Shown: positions 23,586 to 35,281, numbered from the stretch's first letter. The stretch: 64,000 nt of DNA from Ryuthela nishihirai (GCA_038380435.1 JAWZYU010000011.1:73281501-73345500), one strand, 5' to 3'. Numbers and translations are program-made. Notes: a model not told the origin generated them from the sequence alone.

Positions 23586-24425
23586 GTTATGTAAAATTCA
23601 CTGTAAGGGAACTATTTTGGGCTTAAATGGTCTAGAGATCTGAAAATTTATGATTTAGATTATGCTGATGATTTCGCCCTTTTGGTAAATGATGTTGATG
23701 AGATGAATTCTTTCATTAGAGCTGTTGATGAGAATGGTAGCAGAGTAGGTTTGGGGATAAACAGAGAAAACTAAAATAATGAAAATAGGTCAGGCAGGCT
23801 GTGGTTCAGTTAACTGAATAGCACCATTCTTGAGCAGGTGTCTCTAATTATCATGGGAACTATGTAACAGATATTGGTGATGTGCAGCATGAGATAAATA
23901 GAAGAGTAAGGATTGCTGCTGGGACTTTTAAGAGTCTATGGAGAAGTGGAGAAATAGGTGTATACACCTAAGAATAAAATTGGACTGTATAATAGTTTGG
24001 TTCTTTCTAGAGTTAGTTACGGTAGTGAAACTTGAGCCCTTTGCAAACAGGATAACAGGAAACTTGATGCTTTTGATTCTAGGTGTTTATATGCAATATC
24101 TTGGGCATTAGTGACTTTGTAAATAATGAGGTTAGCAACCACCTTTGAGCATCATATTGTGCATAGAGAGACTCCATTGATATGACCATATTGCCCCTAT
24201 GGGTAACTATAGATTAACGAATAGGGTTTTGAACATTATGTCTAAAGGTCTCAGAAAGAGGGGAAGACCTAGGATAATGTGGGCAGACAATGTGAAATAG
24301 GACCTTGATAGAATTGGTCTATAGTGACAAGATGCAACAAATTTAGCTCAGGAGAGATGTGTTTGGAAACTAAATTGCACAATCTGGTTGGACATCCATA
24401 GCCCATGGCTGCTTGATGATGACAA
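23586..24425 (+). mobile_element. RTE-like LINE copy B, segment 3 of 3
   Basis: Completes copy B after the second insertion: LDYADDFALLVNDVDEMNSF (23655-23715) with the YADD box, the thumb, the C-terminus, and the 3' terminus tagcccatggctgcttgatgatg at about 24400-24422. This gives the true 3' end of the family: a conserved gcccatggctgc followed by a short TGA-rich tail. Confidence 0.88.
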
Positions 24426-24792
24426 TGTGTGTAATATTCCATAGTCCCACAGTCATCTGTGTTTGAGGTTGGCCAGTTATATACTAGCAGCTAAGGGCAA
24501 TTAACAACTTGCAAGTCATGTGTTTTATGCATGTTTACTGGTATAATTATGATTTATTTCCTACAACACACTTATTTTATTCCTTGTGTCTGTTGATTAT
24601 TTTCATGCACAACAGTTTCATTTTTGATGGTGTGTTAAGTATTGAGAATAAGAAAACCTTGATGCAAGATTTATTTAAGTATTTAAAAATAATGTAAAAG
24701 GAAATATTTTTAAAATTGCAATAACGACCATACTATTTTGAAGTAGACTTGTTTCACATACAAAAATGTATAATTATTTAATAATTTTTCAG
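24426..24792 (+). other. Intron 3' end before exon b
   Basis: AT-rich, no element recognised. It ends with acceptor ataatttttcag at 24792. Confidence 0.6.
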
Positions 24793-24879
24793 GAATGGAA
24801 GAATACATATTATAAAGCTAGTACAGCACTACAGTACAGAGAAAGAAAACTTCATGATGCTGCACAGCTTATTGAAACA
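24793..24879 (+). CDS. ATP8A: ATP8A-class flippase, internal exon b
   Basis: An 87-nt, phase 0-0 exon encoding 29 residues, beginning EWKNTYYKASTALQYRERKL and ending AAQLIET. This corresponds to the helical stretch between the GLRTLC segment and the GATAIEDKLQ motif of the P4-ATPase nucleotide-binding domain. The family keeps an EW...Y..A...L..R pattern here. The acceptor AG is at 24791-24792. The donor is GTGTGT at 24880. A second GT two bases further on would give gtaaat but breaks the frame into exon c with an immediate stop, so the first GT is chosen. It joins exon a (ending YD) and exon c (starting NLTLLG) without a gap. Confidence 0.9.
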
Positions 24880-25000
24880 GTGTGTAAATAATATAAATTA
24901 TTAATTTAGTTATTTTGTTTTTCCTTGAATTTGAGTTCCCTGCTTTTGTTTTTTATTGTACATTCTCTCTTTTCCTAAGGCATATATACTGTATCTTGTT

Positions 25001-25390
25001 GGGGCGGGGGTGGCTCAGTCGGTAGCGCGCCAGGCTCGTAATCTGTAGTTCCCAGGTTCGAGTCCCAGTTGGGTCAGCATTGAGATTTATCTCCGCAAAA
25101 TTCCCCGCCCTGCCCATGGTCAGTAGGGGACACCGATGGGCTTGGAAAGGCCGCCGTCCGTCGGATGGGACGTTAAGCCGTGGCCCCGTGTGTGGGAGAG
25201 CCATACCCTGTGCACGTTAAAGAACATGCTGGATGGCCTTGACGGGAGGCTACCATCTGTCTCCCAACAGCTATTCCAGTGGGTCCCCTCCCCCAACCTT
25301 CTCTGAGCCTTCGGGGTTCATGTGACCTGGCCATTTAGCCCATGGTGTGCAAAAAAGTGCCGCTCAGAGGTAAAACAACCCAACCCAACC
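25001..25390 (+). repeat. tRNA-derived SINE (family A), intact copy
   Basis: A 390-bp element with box A tggctcagtcggtagcgc (25011-25028) and box B ggttcgagtccc (25053-25064). A ~300-bp unique body follows, ending ggtaaaacaacccaacc. The perfect 12-bp target duplication CTGTATCTTGTT (24989-25000 and 25391-25402) marks both ends. It is presumably pol III transcribed and moved by a LINE in trans. It is highly similar to the 39674 copy, so probably young. It lies 121 bp downstream of exon b. Confidence 0.93.
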
Positions 25391-25402
25391 CTGTATCTTG
25401 TT

Positions 25403-26170
25403 CTGTAGTTACTATGTAATTTTGAGATGTTTTACTCATAATGGAAGGTTGAAGAATGATGGATGTTACAAATAAATACCAACAATTTTATCAGATTTGG
25501 TATTTAAGTAGTAATGTCTTCCTCATTAGTTCACATGGAAACCACCACACAAAAGGACCAAAATAAAAGTTGAAAAAGCTTCTAGTTTTGTATGCAATTT
25601 TCAGCTATTTGTTTCTTTAAGTGAAAAAAAAAATTTTTTTGCAGTTTTATATTCATTGCATATTTTTTTTTATGAATCTCTGTAATAAATGTATCATTCT
25701 ATATAGTAAATAATTTATTCCATGTACAAAATATTTTAAGTGGTAGGAGCTAAAAGATTTTTTTTCCCTTGTCGAAATGCAGTATTGTCAAATGAGAAGT
25801 ATTGCATATAAATAGTTATATAATATTACATCGTTATATATTCATAGTATTGATATGATTTGAATTTTACTTTTTAAAGAGAGATTTGGTGTGCATATAA
25901 ATATGATTTTTGCCCTTTGCTGCACTAACCTTTTACTCCTTCATACTTCTTTGTATTGTTGTGGTTCACATGAGGCCTGGAATCTAATCAGATTTCCCCT
26001 GTTAGGACCAACAAGATCCATTTTCTTCATCTTTTTCTGTCTCTATATATTTCATATATTTCTCCTCATCCTGGTCATTCATTCCTTGGCTGACTGGTTG
26101 ATAGGAAATATGTACCCATTTTTCAACTAGAAAGGTTTTAAAGTTTTGCAGGGTCTCTGAAATTTATTAG
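25403..26170. other. Intronic sequence, nothing recognised
   Basis: AT-rich, with no recognisable element. Confidence 0.5.
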
Positions 26171-26174
26171 GTTC

Positions 26175-26400
26175 TTAATATCTTATGATGATTGTGGCTA
26201 GCCCAGTTTTCCTGTCAAGCCATTGATTCACTGTGAACAGTGAACCCAGGACATACTGCAAAAACCATCCCCAAAACCATAATACCACCACCTGCAGTCT
26301 GCCAAACATTGATTGTGCATCCTGGTGACATGGCCTCATGTTTCTGTCTTGCTTGTGGAAACTGTTCAAAACATTATTAAACAACTCCTGAAGGTAACAG
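26175..26400 (-). mobile_element. Tc1-family transposase fragment
   Basis: Minus-strand translation includes MFGRLQVVVLWFWGWFLQYV followed by LGSLFTVNQWLD. This resembles the GGGVMVWGMFS...LGPL segment of Tc1 transposases between the first two catalytic Asp residues. Only this segment survives. Confidence 0.6.
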
Positions 26401-26439
26401 TGATTACTGGGATGGTTATCACCATGTCGCTCCCCAAAT

Positions 26440-27465
26440 ACAGGGTGTGTGAAAAATAATGGTGGAGTTTTAAGAATCAGTATATAGGAAAATAATATAC
26501 ATATTCAAGAAAGTAATATTTTGATTGAAAGCATACCTAAAATAGTTTTGAATATAATTAATAGCTTTCCACATCCTGCAAATATTTAATTGGTATTTCG
26601 CTTCTTGCCATGCACATTTCCTGACAAATGAATTGACAAGGGTGATCCTATTCTGTGGCCAGCAAGAAGCTCTGATTTGAAACCCTTGATTTTTTTTTCT
26701 TGTGGGGGCTTTGTAATACATTATTTTTACATGGATTAAAAATTCTGTTTGTATTGAATAGATATTGATGAAATATTACAATTAATACTTACCAATATCC
26801 AAGAAGTTTAAATTGTTTCCTCTAATGGTGGAAAGTGTTTGAAATTTTAAACTGTTATTGCAAACAATATACAGAGTGTCTGACAAATGATGCACACTCA
26901 CTTAAAGGCATCACATTAAATGTTGTACCTCTACATTCTCCAACTCAAAGAGTTTCATAGGAGGCAATCAGAAGACTTGATGTATTACTATTGCATTCCC
27001 ACAATTCCCCTTATCTATGGCCACCAAGGAGCCTGATTTTATACTCCTTGATTTTTTATTGTGTGTTGGGGGGAGGGGTTGTAAAGAATTATGTTTACAT
27101 GGTCAAAATTTGAGACCTGATTTGGCACTCCTTAATTTTTTTTTTTTTTTGGTGGTGGGAGATGTAAAGAATTAAGTTTACATGTCAGAATTTGAGACCT
27201 GAATCATTTGAAGGCCAGAATAAGAGAAACTACTGAGAAAATAATAAGAGGTAAACTAGAGTGTATGGCAAGAAGTGAAATACTGATTGGACATGCTCAA
27301 GGTCACAAACAGTGCACATTATCTTCAAAACTATTTGAGGTATGCTTTCAATTAAAATATTACTTTCTTGATTATGTGTATATGTTATTTTCCTATATAT
27401 TGGCTCTTGAAGCCCTATCATTATTTTTTGAACATCCTATAGTTGAATTTCTCTTGTGGAGTGAC
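26440..27465. mobile_element. Mariner-like element, rearranged with inverted 3' ends
   Basis: The + strand carries two decayed WPARSSDLKPLIFFLWG-like segments (about 26655-26710 and 27015-27060), matching the WPPRSPDLTPLDFFLWG region of mariner-type transposases. It also carries a C-terminal piece LKARIRETTEKIIRGKLE (27208-27265). About 120 bp at 26443-26560 is the inverted complement of 27325-27462 (both contain tttcaattaaaatattactttcttga-like sequence), so two 3' ends face opposite directions. Many stops; non-functional. Confidence 0.6.
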
Positions 27466-27659
27466 ATCTGAGTGGCCTTCAATAGTGTATTTCTGATAAG
27501 GAGAACCTTCCAGAGTTATCAACCCAAGTAGTCATGGTAATCCATGGAGTTTTTTCTTGCCACAGTTACAAATTAGTATCCATTTTGGTGCTAATTTTAT
27601 GTTATCAATTTATCATGCCAGCTTAATGTTACCAAGTCGGCTTACGTAATTAGGAAGTA

Positions 27660-28845
27660 TGACTGTCCCCTATGAGCTGTATCTATTCCAGAACATGAGA
27701 GAAAAATGCCAGATCATGGGACTGTTGACTGCTTGCAAATATAATACTTCTCATGCAGGTGAGTTGTTATGTCTGAAAAAAGACTTGGATGTCATCAAGT
27801 TTTCGGTAGAATCCGTGACAATTCCAATGGAAGAGTGTGGCTATCTCAGGCTCCTAATCTGACCTATTTTCAATGACAGAGGTATAGTCATGGTCACACA
27901 GCTTGCAGTGGTACATACACATGTTTCACAATGCCAGGAGCGTGCTGATCCAGACTGATTGGCAGAGACTGCAAGCTACTTGATTTGTAGTACCTGCCAT
28001 CCAGCATTCTCCTCTGCTGGAAGAGGAAATTGGAAAAAGAAGCTCAATACATCAAAACAATTACTGAATATCTTACACCTTGAGGCAAGAAAGATTTCTG
28101 CACTACCTGCTACCTCTGTCTTTATTTCTTATGCAAGTGAAGATATTAGAAAGCCCATCATTTCACCAACACCATTGATTGTGCAGATTGTTATAGTATG
28201 CCACCATCTGAGTCTTGCCTGCAATGAATTTACATCTTGGAACAAGTGAAATCAAGGTTGGTGTCTGCATTCACATATACACTAGTTTGTGTTCCTGTTA
28301 CCAAACAACAAAATTCCACTGAACAAGTATTCCACTTCCATCTGTGGAAGACCTCCTCATTCTCACTCACACCCTGCCAGACTTTACAAACTGAAGAGGG
28401 GAGGGTGCTGGGGCCAGATACATGCTGCCCCTTCTCCTTGCATGGTGGTCTCTGATTCATGTCTTATCAAATATTTCTGGTGACATTGACACAGGCCACC
28501 CATATTTTGAAAAACCTTCATCTGCAGAGGCACTTTTAAATTGGAAATTATCATCCACTCACTCTTCAAGACTTGAGACAGCCACACTCTTCCACTGGAA
28601 TTGTCATGGATTCTGCTGAAAACTTGATGACATTTGGGTCTTTTTTTTCAGACATATCAACCCACCTGCATGTGAAGTATTATATTTGCAGGCAGTCAAC
28701 AGTCCCATGATCTACCATTTCTCTCATGTTCTGGGATAGGAATGGAGATGGTCCAGTTCATCAGACCAATGCCTCAAGGTGTAAAATATTCAGTATTTGT
28801 TTTGATGTATTGAGCTTTTTTCACCAATTACTTCTTCCTCCCTTC
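27660..28845. repeat. Unclassified repeat in rearranged inverted arrangement
   Basis: Block 27683-27853 is the reverse complement of 28571-28742, and block 28021-28086 is the reverse complement of 28771-28832. The two pairs are therefore in the order L1, L2, R1, R2, not nested as a simple hairpin. Both strands show short ORFs with related phrases (for example MGLLTACKYNTSHAG on +, and IMGLLTACK-like sequence on the minus strand at 28740-28690). This suggests a decayed coding repeat of a type I do not recognise. Confidence 0.55.
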
Positions 28846-29550
28846 TCACTAAAGCCTTCACCTTAGAAGTGGTTGCTGTGTGCCTCTTTGTGGTATTTTC
28901 TTGACTGTCTGCTCTATCTTACCCAAGCTCTATCTTTCTCTTATCTGCACTATCTTTACCCAGGATCAGCCAAGTGATCTTCTAGATTGATTTAGATTGC
29001 CATCATATCTTACAATTATCATCCTCCATTCTTTGCTTGGGGATGAAATTTTTTTCCTAAATTCAATGGGCACAGTCCTCACTGAGGCAGTACTGAAACC
29101 AGTGGTAGGAGTCATTCTCCCTGTTGAATACTTATTCAGTACATATTTTCACTCGCCTATGTGCATTTTTACTACCGTTGGGTCTTACCATCTTTTAGTC
29201 CTTGATCTTCCCCCTCTTTACATAGCAGGTTGAGGGCCATGTAACTCTGTGCATTTCATGGTGGAGGATTGATTGGATTGATGGAGTGGTTTGAAGTGTT
29301 CTTTGACTTCAATTTTCACCTAATCAGCGAGGAGTCTATCAAGCTTTGGTGGCAAAGATGATGACTTAAATTGTCCAGGAAGCTTCTTCTACCATCCCTC
29401 AAACTTCAACGCAGCTTCTTTGCTTTTCAAACACACCTGCAATACATCAAATAAGGTTCAGAACAGTAACTGGGGGTCATTTCAGAGATATCCAACTTCC
29501 TCCAACCTTGATTCTTTTACTTAGAAGAAAGAATAACACTTTTTATGACA
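28846..29550 (+). other. Possible upstream part of a Jockey-like LINE
   Basis: Weak + strand match at about 29379-29420 (EASSTIPQTS, cf. the A..SIP.TS linker between endonuclease and RT in Jockey-type LINEs). It is in the same orientation as the RT remnant at 31229-32460, from which it would be separated by the Tc1 insertion. The rest is unrecognised. Confidence 0.3.
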
Positions 29551-29684
29551 TTTGCATTTATTAATACATGTATATAACAGGCACTAATATTCTATTTACG
29601 TGATTTTACTGCCATTGGTAATAATTGGTAATCATGTAAATAAAATATTAGTGCCTGTTATATACATGTATTAATAAATGCAAA
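29551..29684. repeat. 55-bp-arm inverted repeat
   Basis: Arms 29551-29605 and 29630-29684 are reverse complements with 2 mismatches in 55, separated by 24 bp. A second perfect 14-bp hairpin (29689-29702 with 29710-29723) follows immediately. Confidence 0.9.
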
Positions 29685-30529
29685 ATGCCTTAGAAGGAAA
29701 AAAGCATTATTTTTCCTTCTAAGTTAATAATGATACTGTGAAATCGTTTCTCAATTTTTATCTTCTTCTCTGCAATTGATGCTTTTAAGCATCCCAGGTG
29801 GAAACCCCCATTTCATCCTGGGATGAACTGACACCAGAGTCAAAAAGTAATCTTGGATCAGGTATTGCTGCCATCCCCTACAGAACCAGTTTAAGATCAT
29901 TAAATAAATTCAGAATATGGATGCCAATTACACTGGTGCTCAAAATTAAAGGATATCTTGAGAAGTGTATAAGGGAATGGCATATAATGGGATGTAATGT
30001 AAATTCTGCAATGTCAAAGAAAAAAATTAATGCAGGCACATTACCATTATTATTATTATTATGACCATGAGCATTCAAATTGAAATTACTGTAAAATAGT
30101 GTGGAGCTGTGGTCACCACATATTTCTGTATTTCTAATCCAGGTAGCCTGGCATTAATAATGTCACAGATAATGTATGGATGATTGTGATGAAATAGAGA
30201 AAAGGTAGAATAGAAGCATGTCATTCCCAAACCAGGGTATTCAGAACAATGTACCATAAATGTCCTCCCAATGCTTCCTTCATGCTTCCAAACCATTCCC
30301 ATATGCTTGTGATCAATTTCCTTGTAAGTCAAGATATTAAAGAATGGAGCAAATTGCCAGATCCCAGATCTGAATTCAGTTGAGCATGTGTGGAACATTC
30401 TGTTGAGGCAAATTGTAGGAAACTAGCTCCATTCCAGAACCCTCCATGAGCTCTAATCTGCTGTTGTGGAGTAGTGAGCCCAAAACCTCATTAATAGTAT
30501 GAGAATGCATTGCAGGAGTTGAGATAATA

Positions 30530-30720
30530 GGCAGTCACAGATATCCACCTGTTGGTGATATGTTGAATAAATATAGATAGATTAAAATTGTCATAAGGTG
30601 GGATCTGAACCCACGACCTCCTGATAAACATGTGGTGCTCTGACTGCTGAGCTACCAGCTGCAAAACAGTCATCCTCTAGTATTGGCTTTAATCATTATA
30701 TCATAGTAATTACAGTCAGA
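30530..30720 (-). repeat. tRNA-like SINE (family B) inside Tc1
   Basis: On the minus strand, box A-like ggtagctcagcagtcagagc (30658-30639) precedes box B gggttcagatccc (about 30614-30602). A tail containing caacaggtggatatctg follows. The layout matches the other family B copies. Confidence 0.6.
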
Positions 30721-30774
30721 TACATTTCCAATGACTAACTTTATGGCATAATGCTTAAAACCAGTACTTGAGGA

Positions 30775-30870
30775 TGAATGTTCAGCAGCTCAGTGGTCAG
30801 AGCACCTGACATCTTATCAGGATCCCATCTGCTAATGACAATTTTTCCCTCTATATTTATTGCAGGAATT
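30775..30870 (+). repeat. tRNA-like SINE (family B), fragment
   Basis: The + sequence gcagctcagtggtcagagcacc (30785-30806), followed by aggatcccatctgctaatgaca, is an abbreviated inverted relative of the 30530-30720 copy. Box B is truncated. Confidence 0.5.
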
Positions 30871-31181
30871 GTTTGGTTATCAGGGGTGACCATAAGCCTT
30901 ATTAACAACTCCTTTTTACCTAATTCCAGCATATTGATTACAGGATCTCATTCTCTTGTGTTCAGCACTCATACATACTACACAATTTTGTCATTATCCC
31001 ATTTGTCTCTAGTCATGTCACGATAACTTGTCATGATGTCATGTACATTTAATTGTATTTGTTGCAAACCATTTTGAGTTCTGTACTTTTTTGTCAATTA
31101 TCCTTTAATTTGAAACACCAGTGTATATGTCCCACTCATTATTGATTCTAGAACACCATGTATGTGCATTTAGTGATATGG

Positions 31182-31228
31182 AGCAATTGCCAATACTCTG
31201 GGGAAACCCCAGAGTATTGGCAATTGCT
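31182..31228. repeat. Perfect 22-bp hairpin
   Basis: Arms 31182-31203 and 31207-31228 are exact reverse complements around an AAA loop, at the left edge of the LINE remnant. Confidence 0.95.
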
Positions 31229-32460
31229 TTGTGATCAGCCTCAGATTTGCCTCCATTTTTTCATCTGCTTCCCCTGAGTTTCTGTCCCTGAAGAATGCTC
31301 CCTGCTGTTTTTCTCATCTAATGGCTTTGGAACCTTAAAAGCCAAAAAAAAAGTTAAAGTTAGTTAAAAGTCATGCACAGCAGAGGCATTCTCTTGTGCA
31401 TTTCTGCATTCTTCTTGTGCTTCTGCTGTCAGGCTGAACAATGTTCATTATATCATGTTCCACCATTTCTCATCATCAAGTGGATTTAATATTTTTCCCT
31501 AAAAACAGATTCCAGTCTCCTGGTGGGAGTTTATCATCTTGACCTACCCTAAATTCCTTCAATGGGAAAAGTTCACAAGATTCCTTCCAATTATCATTCA
31601 ATTGCATTGATGAGCTGTGTACATAAAGTGTTAGAAAGTATGGTCAATGCTAGACTCATCTAGTAGTTGAGGGCAGTGGCGTTCTTTACAACATTCATCA
31701 TAACTTTCAAAGGCATCAGTCAACTTTGCACTACCTGATCCACTTCAAAAGAGCAACAGGAATTATTTTCTTCAGAGTGTGCACCTGATGTCAACTGATA
31801 TAAGGTCCTATATATATGCTCTAAAGGTTTTACTTTGTATGTAGTGGGCAAGGGCATTTTATCAATTAAGTCTGTGCTTAAATTTTATTACCTGCTGACA
31901 GTTTCCTTCATTGTCGAAAAAAGGGTATGGTATAGCTTGCAATATGGCATTTATCATGACTTCTGTAACTTTGTCTTGCATAAAACAATATTTATTACCT
32001 ATTTTCTTTCCTTTTATGTTGGTAATGGTCATAACACTGTGCAACCTTTTCCCCCATGTAAAGGATTTCCATAAGGTTGCTTCTTGAATGTTACACTTTT
32101 CACTATCAAGGTTAATTCACTAGACAATGACCTTTGACTGTAGGCTGTCCGTGTTTGTGATTTAGTTTTTGTATTTTGTTTTTCTTCTAGCATGAGAGGC
32201 CATTGAACAACAACTGAAGACATCTCTAAACTATCTGTTGGGTGGCATCAAATGGTTTCAGTTTCCTCCACAGAAGATCACTTGTGTGAACTTTTGCTGC
32301 AAGTGTAATCTTCATGTGGACACTGAGCTATTATTTGGGGATTACGTCATTCCTGTTGTGGAGGAGATCTAGTTTTTGGATCTCATCTTTGGATGAAAAT
32401 TGGTCTTTTTACCACACATTTGCCATGTTAAAGTGACGTCATGGCTAATGACGTCAGAAG
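31229..32460 (+). mobile_element. Jockey-like LINE reverse transcriptase, degenerate
   Basis: The + strand preserves the order of a Jockey-type RT through many frameshifts: FASIFSSASPEFLSLKNA (about 31245-31300); a FPESW..-IVIPKPGK-like stretch then SNYHSIALMSCVHKVLESMV (about 31590-31650); SFIVEKRVWYSLQYGIYHDF (31905-31965; usual FFDLEKAYDTTW..GI); PQGCFLNVTLFTIKVNS-like (about 32070); AIEQQLKTSLNYLLGGIKWF (32200-32260); and VIPVVEEI-FLDLIF (32350-32390). The catalytic YADD box is not recognisable. It is 3'-truncated near 32460. Confidence 0.7.
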
Positions 32461-34399
32461 CAGGAGCTGTGCTTTGCATCATAGCTTTAAGTCAGCTGAT
32501 CTGATTCATTTCTAATTTGATGTGCCTGTTATTTAAATGATTTCATTTCCTGCACTGAATCGAATCAAATATCAATTTTAAAGCAAATTATCATAAATAC
32601 GGAGAAGAATTTCATTCTTGCAGGAAATATAAAAAAAACTCATTTCTCGATGTCAAAAATATTCAATAAACATATTCTCTAAACATAGTTACACATATTT
32701 TTTTAATTATATTTAATTGTAAATGGTATTATAAGAAAAGGAATACACCTGAATTTTAAAGCAGAATTTCATTGATTTTTTCTTTTAATATGCTGCATTT
32801 GCAAACATATTGGAAAAGATAAATATCTATTCTCAGGTTAGCAAAATATGTTCATAATAACTTCATATAGGTTTAACAATATTGATAAATATCACATATA
32901 CAGTCTGCCACTAAAAGTATGGTTATATTTCATATAAAACTTTTAAATTTCACATATTTTATGTTCTAAGAAGAAAGCTACTGAGATCAGAATTCATTCA
33001 CAGCTGACCAAATCAATCGGTGCAAATTTTATTAATAAGACTAGAATTATTTACTTAATTTTAAATCAGTATCACATAATTGAAATAAATCCCAATACAA
33101 ATGCCAAAATGAAAGATTTGTTTACAAACACAATGACATAAAAAATTTAATACAAATATTACTTTAAATTATTTACAGCTAAATATATTGACTGCATATA
33201 TATAAATCCAACGAAAAAAAAATAAATATTTGAAACCCACATTAAATATACTAATGAAAACTCAATCATACTGTATGCTTCAAAAAATAGTTTGCGACAA
33301 CTAATGTCCATCATTGATATATACCAGAAGACAAGTGAAAATTAATAAGTACACCATGGGAACACTATATTATTTCCTTACATAATTTGTAAGAGAATAC
33401 ATAGGAATATAAAAAAATTATATATTTCAGTGCAACATTGAGAATGTTCCATAATAACAAGAAATATAACCCATACAGATTATTAACAAAAATGATAATA
33501 CTATTCACTGATGATAGTAACTACAAGACAAATAAATATTTAAAATCCACATCAAATATACCAATGTATATTATTGAGATATGACTGGTATACCAGTAAA
33601 ATTCAACAGATAGACATAGCTGGCATATGATTAATCATTTGACCAAAGTGCTCAATTTTCTTTTGAATTATTTTTTGGGTGCATATTTTAATTGTATGTA
33701 ATTACACATACACACATTTCCACATGCTAATATAATTTTATGTAGCAAGTCTGTGCTAAACACTGTTTCTTTTTTTCAAAATCTGCTTTGCAATATTAAC
33801 ATATCAATAATCGATTTTTGTGGTTTAGAAATTGCTGCTCTACATTACTGGATGTGTTTGAAAAACAGCATAACGTAATATTCCCACATTTATAAAAATT
33901 TCAGTAGGATAAGTTAGCCCTCCACAGTCACACATATTAATTAGCTGCTGAAACCTCTTTTTCTGTTAAATGATCAACATAGGTAGCAAAAAAGTTTTCT
34001 TTTTTGTATTGTGGCATGCATACATATGGCAATCAACTATTATTACTATGGTAGCTAGGAGCACAACATTCATGGGGCATGATAAGAAGAAGAATTATTA
34101 CAAATACACTAGAATTTAAACAATATACTAAAACAGAATAAAGAAATAGAACTTATATTTTTCACACAAAGGTAAAGTTTCAAACGGCAATGGCGACTAC
34201 TAGCATGCATAAAAACAAGTCTCATGCTTCCACCGAGCCTCTGCTTTGGTAAGCATCCGGTGGCACAGCCCAAATCATGTGACATCAGGCTTTCCCTTCA
34301 GATGACTTTGGTTCAACCCAGGAAACTGAAGTGATGAAACTGTTTAGTTGTGAGATGCTTCTATTGTGCTGTAGAGAAATTTCTTAGTTTAAATGAAAT
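32461..34399. other. AT-rich intronic sequence
   Basis: No recognised element. A ~50-bp segment (33213-33262) recurs at about 33526-33576 (both include atccacat/acccacat with aaatatac.aatg), a local duplication at low divergence. Confidence 0.45.
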
Positions 34400-35015
34400 T
34401 GTGACAGATACTGCTGATAGTGTGGGAATGTGAAATATGTGATTAATATAGTGGAGTTGTGATTGCTGCTGGAGCTTCAAAGATTCTGTGAATAATGGGA
34501 AAACTGGTGATACATCTAAAGACTAAGTTTGGACTATTAAGTTGTTTTGACCTGTTGAATGTTTCAACTAATGAAACTTCAGACTCTTTGTAATCAAGAT
34601 AATAAAAAATAATTTGATGCTTTTGATTTCAGATCTTTTGATATAGCATCTTAAGTATTTTATGATTTGGTTGCATGAATAATGATCAGGTTAGACAAAG
34701 AGAATAAAGATGAAATATTTTATTAACAAACTTTAAGCAGCACCTTGTCTATGGAAAAGTAATGTTGGTTTGATTATATTGTTTTAAGTAGAATTAGAAA
34801 TGCACAATGAACTATGTGTACAAATAGAGTTATTAATATTGTTCCTAAAGGCAGAATGAAGAAGCTAGACAAAAATGAAGTGTGTGGATAATGTCAAGCA
34901 AGGCTTGATTAGAATTGGACTGCAGTGGCCAAATGCAGCATCTGTTTTTCAGGATAGTCATGTTTGAGAACTAAAATTTAGTGTGGTTGGACCTCCATAG
35001 CCTTTAGCTTTTTTT
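34400..35015 (+). mobile_element. RTE-like LINE, old 3' fragment
   Basis: A divergent + copy of the family's 3' end: gattgctgctggagcttcaaag (34462), then the C-terminal frame (about 34520-34920). It ends with gtggttggacctccatagcc at about 34980-35000, matching the 3' ends of copies B and C. The high divergence implies an older insertion. Confidence 0.75.
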
Positions 35016-35281
35016 AGGGTGCAGTTTACAAAAGAAAAGAGAAAAAAGCATTTCAAGATCTCATTGGAAACTGTCATAAAAAAATTGGCAAATTATGCAA
35101 AATACTCATCTGACACTTGAACCAGGATTAAAGTACTCTCATTAATAAAAAGGAATTTTGAATAACAGTTATATTCCTATTTAATTGCCATAATATTTTT
35201 AAGAGAGAAAATTTAGCAATAAAATCAACAGGAAGGGAGAAGTTGTTTTAATGTTTGTTTTATGATAATGATTGTTGAGAG

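Larger units (their letters stand above)
29931..31123 (+). mobile_element. Tc1-type transposon with degenerate transposase
   Basis: 1,193 bp bounded by TA dinucleotides (29929-29930 and 31124-31125). The TIRs are CACTGGTGCTCAAAATTAAA at the left and the corresponding CACTGGTGTTTCAAATTAAA at the right, read inward. The + strand near 30359-30418 reads QIPDLNSVEHVWNILLRQIV, the Tc1 PDLNPIEHVWD motif with the catalytic Glu. Upstream frames are broken, and two tRNA-like SINE fragments sit inside. It is the same family as 3647-6058. Confidence 0.85.

Noticed and set aside
25001..25075. tRNA gene candidate with good box A and box B
   Set aside because: It is the 5' end of a repeated 390-bp SINE with target duplications. 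No cloverleaf with paired acceptor stem is evident and several copies occur in the window.
29242..29997. Host exon candidate in 28997-29233 (78-codon + ORF)
   Set aside because: No recognisable domain or convincing splice context, and it lies between LINE-like and Tc1 sequence. The coordinates of the ORF are 28997-29233.
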